5,667 nucleotides of DNA from contig JAKFYP010000138.1 in assembly GCA_021730835.1 (NCBI GenBank), forward strand, positions 1-5,667. The letters run 5' to 3'. This document shows, in pieces, positions 1 to 4,531 of this stretch. The stretch is from Alphaproteobacteria bacterium (GTDB taxonomy: Bacteria > Pseudomonadota > Alphaproteobacteria > Rickettsiales > UBA998). The notes under the pieces were generated by a model. The model worked only from the letters and a program-made list of their open reading frames with translations, ran no database searches and had not been told where the DNA came from. Both the position numbers and the translations under genes were made by a program. Within the stretch, counting starts at the first letter, position 1. Each line of letters opens with the position of its first letter.

Positions 1-161
1 GCATCCTGGAGGGGCTGAACTCCACCGTCCAGGCCGCCAAACGCAAGGCCAGAGCCTATAAACTCAACCACCTCATCACCATGACCTACCTCCTCACAGG
101 AAAACTCAACCTCTCAAACGTCAAACCTGCACACCATATCCACTTGATTTGCAGTAGTGCC
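1..161 (+). mobile_element. Right end of an ISL3-family insertion sequence
   Basis: The transposase C-terminus is followed directly by a sequence whose reverse complement begins GGCACTACTGCAAATCAAGT. This resembles ISL3-family terminal repeats, which typically start with GG and a CTxCT-like run. The likely element boundary is at 161. ISL3 elements usually make 8-bp target duplications, so the expected right copy would be AGTTTTGT at 162-169. The left end lies outside the window, so neither the duplication nor the matching left repeat can be confirmed here. Confidence 0.6.
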
Positions 162-209
162 AGTTTTGTAACAAGGCGACCGACTCAGGAACGCCGTAAT
201 ACCCCTTAG
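1..209 (+). CDS. ISL3-family transposase, C-terminal fragment (5' end outside window)
   Basis: The first complete codon is at position 3, and the frame stays open from the window edge to the TAG at 207-209. The visible peptide begins ILEGLNSTVQAAKRKARAY and continues with a hydrophobic TYLLTGKLNL segment. This matches the C-terminal end of ISL3-family DDE transposases, where the Glu of the EGxN motif (codon 9-11 here) is the third acidic catalytic residue, followed by a Lys/Arg-rich helix. The enzyme catalyses cut-and-paste movement of its own element. Oddly, the frame does not stop before the terminal inverted repeat at 139-161 but runs through it, so about the last 16 residues are encoded by flanking DNA. 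A usual stop may have been lost, or the family member may normally stop in the target. Whether the element is complete cannot be judged, because only its right end is visible. Confidence 0.75.
   Translation, partial: ILEGLNSTVQAAKRKARAYKLNHLITMTYLLTGKLNLSNVKPAHHIHLICSSASFVTRRPTQERRNTP
139..161. repeat. Putative right terminal inverted repeat of the ISL3-type element
   Basis: The 23-bp segment starts TCCACTTGATTT and ends AGTGCC. Read on the minus strand it begins GGCACTACTGC, the orientation expected for an ISL3-family outer end. It sits immediately after the transposase C-terminal coding region. The partner repeat is off the left edge, so this call rests on family resemblance and position. 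Confidence 0.5.
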
Positions 210-428
210 CTTGCTGCGAGGACAGGTATTCAGGTGTCGGATTTATGCGCTTCCGTCCATACACTGACGCACGTCACGTGCGGTTTTTTTGTTTCGAGGA
301 GAATAAGTCATTTCTCTCGCCACCGCCATTCTCGCTGCCGTAGCCTACAGGGTGGAGGCAACCTGTTGTAATTCAGTTGAGTAAGCCTCGTTGTTGTTGT
401 CCAATCATGTCCGGACACCTCCGGTTGA
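210..428. other. Intergenic stretch with no convincing gene
   Basis: Between the transposase stop and the end of the esterase gene I find no supported protein gene and no recognised structural RNA. The only clear element is the terminator at 268-290. A short frame at 310-384 has a GAGGAG-like sequence before it but only an ATT start, so it is not called. A small hairpin, CCGGA-CACC-TCCGG at 411-424, lies just past the esterase stop. It lacks a T run on either strand, so it is at best a weak stop for the minus-strand operon. Confidence 0.5.
268..290 (+). terminator. Rho-independent terminator, gene upstream unclear
   Basis: The sequence CGCACG-TCA-CGTGCG forms a perfect 6-bp GC-rich stem with a 3-nt loop (268-282). 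It is followed by one G and seven T residues (284-290). This is a classic intrinsic terminator for plus-strand transcription. The nearest plus-strand coding sequence upstream is the transposase fragment ending at 209. The terminator could stop transcripts leaving the insertion sequence, or it could be the native end of a transcript that the element interrupted. Confidence 0.6.
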
Positions 429-1103
429 CTATAGCAGATGCCTTCTCAGAAAAGCTTTGGCCGATTCCAGCCCCTGTGGGTCAATGGAATGTTGCAACCC
501 GGGACGGGTATGGGCTTCTACCTCGACTCCGGCACGGGATAACGCCGCCTCGGCATCGGCCAGCAAGGCATAGGGCACAACCGGATCGGCATCACCATGA
601 ATCAGGCAGACCGGCGGGCAGGCTTTCACTTCCGTCGCCAGTTGCTGGCTACCGATCAGCGCGCCCGAAAACCCGACAATCGCGCCGCAGGGCGCATTAC
701 GCCGCAACATCGTGTGCAAGGCCGTCATCGTCCCCTGCGAAAACCCGACGATGCCGAGCTTGCGGATACTGACCCCGTGTTCAGACAAGGTATCGTTGAT
801 GAACTGATCCAGCAGCGGCTGCACCTGCCGCAAACCCTCAAGCATAGCATCGGCCTGCCGTACCTGAAGACTGAACCATTGCCGCCCGAACGGGGCCATG
901 TCGCAGGGGAACGGCGCATTTGGGGAAATGAAATGCGCGTCCGGCAAGGCATCCTGCATTATCGGAGCCAGCGAGATCAGATCGTTGCCATCCGCGCCCA
1001 CCCCGTGCAGGAAAACGATCACCTGCCTCGTATGCCCCGATTTTGCCGGGATTTCAGGGCCGCTCAGGGTTTGGCGGGGTTTTTCGGTGACGGAGCGAGT
1101 CAT
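429..1103 (-). CDS. Alpha/beta-hydrolase, carboxylesterase/phospholipase family (COG0400, YpfH/EstB-like)
   Basis: This 224-residue protein is a complete small serine esterase of the Abhydrolase_2 type and is expected to hydrolyse carboxyl esters in the cytosol. Visible motifs are the oxyanion-loop region LHGVGADGND (residues 32-41), FISPNAP (58-64), the nucleophile elbow GFSQG with Ser122, the acid segment HGDADPVVP with Asp173, and the C-terminal LQHSI with His205. Together they give an intact Ser-Asp-His triad, and the length is normal for the family. No signal peptide is seen. The ATG at 1103 lies 1 nt after the cupin stop codon, with an AAGGTAG Shine-Dalgarno inside the end of the cupin gene. 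It is therefore the last gene of the operon and probably translationally coupled. The physiological substrate cannot be read from sequence. Family assignment is firm, exact specificity is not. Confidence 0.92.
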   Translation of the reverse strand: MTRSVTEKPRQTLSGPEIPAKSGHTRQVIVFLHGVGADGNDLISLAPIMQDALPDAHFISPNAPFPCDMAPFGRQWFSLQVRQADAMLEGLRQVQPLLDQFINDTLSEHGVSIRKLGIVGFSQGTMTALHTMLRRNAPCGAIVGFSGALIGSQQLATEVKACPPVCLIHGDADPVVPYALLADAEAALSRAGVEVEAHTRPGLQHSIDPQGLESAKAFLRRHLL

Positions 1104-1104
1104 G

Positions 1105-1458
1105 TCATGCTACCTTTTGTTGCCGGTTTTCTTCGCTGGCCTCAAACCAGAACTCAATTTCCTCGGTATCCTCATCACACCATGCGGCATGCTCCATACC
1201 GGCGGGCACATGATACCACGCACCAACCGGAAAGTGATGTTCCCTGCCCTCCATGATGATGACCATTTCTCCCCGGGTAATCACCCCCCAGTTATCGGTG
1301 TCGTGGCTATGCGGCTCAATCTTCGTGCCCGCCGGGTAGCCGGCGAAAAACACCTGACAACCCTCCCCCTGCATCCGAAACGCATCGAAACGATCCGAAT
1401 ACGGCTCAAGCTGCCGGATACGACCGGGAAAATTACTTTGCATCTTCATCGGTTTCAT
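1105..1458 (-). CDS. Small single-domain cupin protein (Cupin_2 type)
   Basis: The 117-residue protein is a single beta-barrel cupin. Motif 1 is seen as PAGTKIEPHSH (residues 42-52) running to TRGEM (61-65), giving metal ligands His50 and His52. Motif 2 is GAWYHVPAGMEH (79-90), giving His90. The Glu usually found four residues after the second His of motif 1 is replaced by Asn56 (DNWG), so the metal site would have three His and one non-acidic ligand. Proteins of this size act as small metalloenzymes, sugar or metabolite binders, or sensors, and the role here is unknown. The start at 1458 is chosen because GGGGAG lies about 10 nt upstream; Met4 and Met6 are alternatives. The first 26 nt overlap the end of the upstream gene, and the stop is 1 nt before the esterase start, showing a co-transcribed unit. 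Confidence 0.85.
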   Translation of the reverse strand: MKPMKMQSNFPGRIRQLEPYSDRFDAFRMQGEGCQVFFAGYPAGTKIEPHSHDTDNWGVITRGEMVIIMEGREHHFPVGAWYHVPAGMEHAAWCDEDTEEIEFWFEASEENRQQKVA

Positions 1459-1879
1459 CTGTCTTTTGCTCCCCGGGATTCACCTTATCATCTTCCGGCA
1501 TATCCCCGGCTTCTCCACCCGGTGGCCCCTTCGCTATCAGCTTCATGAAAAACGGCTGCATGCAATTGACAAACACATCCGGTCTTGCATCCATATTGAC
1601 CGGGCCGACAGCGATATTCAGCATCTCCTCGTTGGTCATGTCGTCGTCCATGTGCACCACCTCATCGAGCAAGCATCGGCACAGCGTATTGACATCCACC
1701 TCGTTACCGGGAAAAGGCTGATTCCATTCCGCCTCACAGGTTTTGACGAATTGCTGCTGCCTGTTTTCGCTCAATGCGGCGCGGGCCGGAGAAAACCCCA
1801 CAAAAAACACTGGCAGAGTTATGAAAAACAGGATAAGAGGGCGATGTGTCATCGGGTGAGTTAACCACATACGATTCAT
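1433..1879 (-). CDS. Hypothetical small exported Cys-containing protein
   Basis: The 148-residue product is not recognised. Residues 14-28 (LILFFITLPVFFVGF) form a strong hydrophobic core preceded by His/Arg, followed by PARA-ALSE. This fits a Sec signal peptide cut after Ala34. The predicted mature part has four cysteines (48, 67, 69 and 106), including a CRC pair, enough for two disulfides or a metal site. It has the pattern C-x3-W ... C-x-C ... NC. The tail (about 119-148) is rich in Gly, Pro, Asp and Glu and probably disordered. The start at 1879 is favoured because GGGGA lies about 9 nt upstream; Met10, nearer the hydrophobic core, has no visible ribosome-binding site. It is the first gene of the minus-strand operon and overlaps the cupin start. 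Mature location would be periplasmic or extracellular. Confidence 0.75.
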   Translation of the reverse strand: MNRMWLTHPMTHRPLILFFITLPVFFVGFSPARAALSENRQQQFVKTCEAEWNQPFPGNEVDVNTLCRCLLDEVVHMDDDMTNEEMLNIAVGPVNMDARPDVFVNCMQPFFMKLIAKGPPGGEAGDMPEDDKVNPGEQKTDETDEDAK

Positions 1880-1912
1880 CGCCGCAATCCCCGAGTTGAC
1901 TTAACATATCCC

Positions 1913-1941
1913 TTGACAGCAAGAGTCTTATCAACTAGAAG
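1913..1941 (+). promoter_or_regulatory. Candidate sigma-70-type promoter for the epimerase gene
   Basis: A consensus -35 box TTGACA (1913-1918) is separated by exactly 17 bp from TAGAAG (1936-1941), which matches four of six bases of the -10 consensus. This would start transcription near 1948, about 65 nt before the epimerase ATG. A second possible -10, TATAAG at 1948-1953, is a better match but lacks a good -35 at the right distance. The choice between them is inference. Confidence 0.45.
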
Positions 1942-1950
1942 GCGCAATAT

Positions 1951-1970
1951 AAGTTAATAGAAATTAACTT
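1951..1970. promoter_or_regulatory. Perfect inverted repeat, candidate operator upstream of the epimerase
   Basis: AAGTTAAT (1951-1958) and ATTAACTT (1963-1970) are perfect inverse complements separated by AGAA. The repeat lies just downstream of the candidate promoter and 44 nt before the epimerase ATG. Its AT-rich stem and lack of a GC core make a dimeric regulator site more plausible than a terminator. Related half-site-like sequences occur nearby at 1858-1865 (GAGTTAAC) and 1894-1905 (AGTTGACTTAAC). No regulator gene is visible in the window. Confidence 0.4.
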
Positions 1971-1999
1971 TTCCCGGAAGCTTATAACTCATATTTCTC

Positions 2000-2005
2000 A
2001 GGAGG
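2000..2005 (+). promoter_or_regulatory. Strong Shine-Dalgarno fixing the epimerase start
   Basis: A full AGGAGG lies 9 nt before the ATG at 2015. This selects that Met as the start. The chosen N-terminus, with LTYNVLDFGA, also aligns with the start of AlgE catalytic modules. Confidence 0.8.
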
Positions 2006-2014
2006 AAATACCCC

Positions 2015-4483
2015 ATGCCCTTTCTTACCTATAACGTACTCGATTTCGGCGCAACCCCGGATGACGCTACTAACGATAAGGTCGCGATTCAGGCGGCGAT
2101 CGACACCGCTCTGGCGGCAGGCGGCGGGGAGGTCTACATTCCGACCGGGCTGTACTATGTGGACGGAGGCGAGGAAGGCTCGGATGGCTGCATCCAGATG
2201 CGCGACAATGTTAATGTCTATGGTGACGGCATGGGCCAGACCATCGTGAAGCTGGAGGACGGCTGGGACGGGAAAATCACGGGCATGTTCCGCACCGCCT
2301 ACGGTGAGGAAAACCATGATCTCGGCCTGCGCGATGTTACGTTGGACGGCAACCGTGCCAATACCACGGGCAAGGTGGATGGCTGGTTTAACGGCGGCAT
2401 TCCAGGCACGCCGCTTCAGGATTCCAATATCACGCTGGAGCGCGTGGAAATCATGAATATGTCGGGCTACGGCTTCGATCCGCATGAAATCACGGTGAAT
2501 CTGACCATCCGCGATTCCGTTTCGCACCATAACGGGCTGGACGGTTTTGTCGCCGATTTCCAGATTGACGGCCTGTTCGAGGGTAACGTTGCCTATGAAA
2601 ACGACCGGCATGGCTTCAATATCGTCACCAGCACGCATAATTTCACGCTGATTGACAACGTGGCTTACGGCAACGGCGGCTCGGGCGTGGTCTTTCAGCG
2701 CGGCAGTGACGATATTTCCTTTGTCCACAACGTCACTTTGCAAGGCGGAGAATATTACGATAACGCGATTGAGGGCATTCTGATCAAGCTTTCCGACCAT
2801 ATCACGATTGACGGGGCAAGCGTTCATGGCAACGGCACGAACGGCGTGCGTATTTACGGCGGCTCGGACAGCATCGTGCAAAACAGCCAGATATTCAACA
2901 ACTCGCAAACCGGCAACAAGAAGTTCGACGAGGTGCGTATTCAGGCTTACGACGATACGCTGGGCGTCTCCGGCAATTACTACGCTTCTTTGAACAACCT
3001 CATCAGCAACAACAGCATTTTTGCCGATGGAGCAATCCGGGCGCGCAACGGCGTGCTCGAAGCGCTGGATGGTTCGGATTACAATACCATTCTGGACAAT
3101 CTGTTCAACGGGTTGCTTGGCGCGGAAGTGATCCTCAGCGGCGCGCATTCAATCACCAACGCGGCGGCGGTCGGCATCCACGGCACGGATGGCGACGACA
3201 CGCTCGATGGCGGATCCAATCACGACTTTATCGAAGGCGTCAAAGGCAACGACCTGCTCTCGGGATTCGACGGAAACGATACGATCGAAGGTGGCTCAGG
3301 AAACGACACCATGTTCGGCGGCTTCGGCAATGATCTCCTGCGCGGCGGCTCGGAAAACGATGCGCTGAACGGCGAATCCGGGAATGACTCGCTCGAGGGC
3401 GGCTCGGGCAACGATACGCTGGAAGGTGGTTCAGGCATTGATACGCTCAATGGCGGCACGGGTGATGATGTCATGAGCGGCGGCTCGGGCAATGACTCGC
3501 TGGCCGGCGGCTCTGGCAATGATACGCTGCAAGGCAATGCCGGTGACGATACGCTCGAAAGCGGCACGGGCGACGATAGCCTCAACGGCGGCGTGGGCAA
3601 TGATTTCCTCAGCGCCAACGACGGTGCGGACATCCTGATGGGCTATACCGGCAATGACACGTTGCAGGGCGGCAAAGGGAATGATTCCCTGCGCGGTGGC
3701 GACGGAGCCGACCTGCTCGACGGCGACAGCGACAACGACTACCTCAACGGCGACGCGGATAACGATACGCTCAACGGCGGTGACGGCAATGACCGCGTAT
3801 ACGGCGGAACCGGCGATGATTCGCTCAACGGCTCCATCGGCGATGATTCGCTGTATGGCGAGGACGGCCATGATTCCGTGCTCGGCGATACCGGAAATGA
3901 TTTCATCTCCGGCGGCGAAGGCAACGACACGCTCAACGGTGGCGACGGCGAATACCGTATTTACGGCGATACCGGCGACGACAACATCAACGGCTCGCTC
4001 GGCAACGATATTCTGGCGGGCAAGGACGGCAATGATACCGTGGAAGGCGACTCCGGAGATGACAACATCTGGGGCGACAGCGGCGCGGATATGCTGTTCG
4101 GTGATGACGGGCTGGATACGCTGCGCGGCGGCAACGAGGATGACGTTGTGTCCGGCGGCAATCAGGACGATGTCCTGTACGGCAATGACGGCGATGATAC
4201 GCTCAACGGTGGATCGGGTAATGATTTCCTTCAGGGCGGCGCGGGCAACGATACCTACCTGTTCAGTCAGGGTGACGGGATTGATACGCTCAGCGGATTT
4301 CAGAAGCTGATGGATATCATCGGTATTGAAAGCACTATCGCCGCCACGGTCGAAGAGTTCGTCGCCACGCATATTGCCTATGCGGCGGGCAATGCCATTC
4401 TCGACCTGAACAACGGCAACAGCGTCACGCTGACCGGCGTGGCCGACGGGTCGCTCGATACCGGCGATTTCTTCATTTTCTAG
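2015..4483 (+). CDS. Secreted mannuronan C-5-epimerase, AlgE family, with long RTX domain
   Basis: The 822-residue protein should convert beta-D-mannuronate to alpha-L-guluronate within alginate polymer, outside the cell. Residues 1 to about 386 are an AlgE-type A-module, a right-handed parallel beta-helix starting YNVLDFGA. It keeps KVDGWFNG (Lys120, Asp122, Phe125), GYGFDPHE (Tyr152, Asp155, His157, Glu158), FVAD (Asp181) and NDRHG (Arg198, His199). These correspond, with a constant offset of three, to AlgE4 residues Lys117, Tyr149, Asp152, His154, Asp178 and His196, so the catalytic centre looks intact. Residues 390-749 are 40 RTX nonapeptides of GGxGNDxLx type forming a calcium-binding beta-roll. 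Residues 750-822 are a C-terminal domain ending DFFIF, typical of type I secretion signals. There is no Sec signal. As I recall, the lyase-epimerase AlgE7 has Arg where this protein has Gly151, which would favour pure epimerase activity. No exporter or alginate genes are adjacent. Confidence 0.93.
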   Translation: MPFLTYNVLDFGATPDDATNDKVAIQAAIDTALAAGGGEVYIPTGLYYVDGGEEGSDGCIQMRDNVNVYGDGMGQTIVKLEDGWDGKITGMFRTAYGEENHDLGLRDVTLDGNRANTTGKVDGWFNGGIPGTPLQDSNITLERVEIMNMSGYGFDPHEITVNLTIRDSVSHHNGLDGFVADFQIDGLFEGNVAYENDRHGFNIVTSTHNFTLIDNVAYGNGGSGVVFQRGSDDISFVHNVTLQGGEYYDNAIEGILIKLSDHITIDGASVHGNGTNGVRIYGGSDSIVQNSQIFNNSQTGNKKFDEVRIQAYDDTLGVSGNYYASLNNLISNNSIFADGAIRARNGVLEALDGSDYNTILDNLFNGLLGAEVILSGAHSITNAAAVGIHGTDGDDTLDGGSNHDFIEGVKGNDLLSGFDGNDTIEGGSGNDTMFGGFGNDLLRGGSENDALNGESGNDSLEGGSGNDTLEGGSGIDTLNGGTGDDVMSGGSGNDSLAGGSGNDTLQGNAGDDTLESGTGDDSLNGGVGNDFLSANDGADILMGYTGNDTLQGGKGNDSLRGGDGADLLDGDSDNDYLNGDADNDTLNGGDGNDRVYGGTGDDSLNGSIGDDSLYGEDGHDSVLGDTGNDFISGGEGNDTLNGGDGEYRIYGDTGDDNINGSLGNDILAGKDGNDTVEGDSGDDNIWGDSGADMLFGDDGLDTLRGGNEDDVVSGGNQDDVLYGNDGDDTLNGGSGNDFLQGGAGNDTYLFSQGDGIDTLSGFQKLMDIIGIESTIAATVEEFVATHIAYAAGNAILDLNNGNSVTLTGVADGSLDTGDFFIF
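3182..4261 (+). repeat. 40 tandem 27-bp units encoding RTX nonapeptides
   Basis: The coding sequence is built from 40 consecutive 27-bp units without a single insertion or deletion (1080 bp). They encode units such as GGSGNDTLE, GGTGDDSLN and GDTGNDFIS. Gly at the first position and Asp at the sixth are nearly invariant, the side chains and turns that bind calcium in RTX beta-rolls. Degenerate units include the second (GGSNHDFIE), the 17th (ANDGADILM) and the 29th (GGDGEYRIY), in which the Asn-Asp pair is replaced by Glu-Tyr. Units 5-13 are the most uniform. Long open frames appear antisense to this block only because of its repetitive, GC-rich composition. Confidence 0.93.
3749..4072 (+). 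repeat. Two tandem copies of a 162-bp (six-nonapeptide) higher-order unit
   Basis: Units 22-27 (3749-3910) and 28-33 (3911-4072) line up position by position: GDADNDTLN with GGEGNDTLN, GGDGNDRVY with GGDGEYRIY, GGTGDDSLN with GDTGDDNIN, GSIGDDSLY with GSLGNDILA, GEDGHDSVL with GKDGNDTVE, and GDTGNDFIS with GDSGDDNIW. The shared features lie at variable repeat positions, such as the RxY ending and the Ser, Asp or Thr at set places, so they are not just the RTX consensus. It looks like an old block duplication that has since diverged. Confidence 0.6.
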
Positions 4484-4493
4484 GCATGGGAAC

Positions 4494-4531
4494 AAGGGTT
4501 GCGTGGGTATATATCACGCAACCCTTTTTTT
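4494..4531 (+). terminator. Strong rho-independent terminator after the epimerase gene
   Basis: AAGGGTTGCGTG (4494-4505) and CACGCAACCCTT (4515-4526) form a perfect 12-bp stem with a 9-nt loop. A T run covers 4525-4531. It lies 10 nt after the epimerase stop. On the minus strand the hairpin also forms but is followed by only a few T residues, so it would be weaker there. The stop codon of the convergent gene (4530-4532) falls in the T run. Confidence 0.85.

Noticed and set aside
310..384. Short plus-strand frame starting with ATT after a GAGGAG-like sequence (translation begins ISLATAILAAVAY)
   Set aside because: There is no ATG, GTG or TTG start, with an in-frame stop just upstream at 304-306. 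It encodes only 24 residues and resembles no family I know.
411..424. Small hairpin just past the esterase stop as an operon terminator
   Set aside because: The stem has only 5 bp and no T run follows on either strand, so an intrinsic terminator is not supported.
377..1548. Plus-strand open frames opposite the esterase and cupin genes
   Set aside because: They overlap genes with clear catalytic motifs and have Arg/Pro/His-rich translations with no domain signal.
1982..3148. Long open frame on the minus strand antisense to the epimerase catalytic region
   Set aside because: It is antisense to a gene with a clear family, a strong ribosome-binding site and intact catalytic motifs. Its Val/Ala/Ile-rich translation looks like a compositional shadow with no recognisable domain.
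3182..4261. Could the tandem array be a CRISPR or a non-coding satellite
   Set aside because: The period is exactly 27 bp with no spacers, it stays in the reading frame throughout, and it encodes a well-known calcium-binding repeat.
3220..4495. Several long open frames antisense or shifted relative to the RTX repeats
   Set aside because: The 27-bp units keep all frames periodic and free of stops. The resulting Ser-Pro, Ala-Val-Ile or Thr-rich translations simply reflect the repeat.
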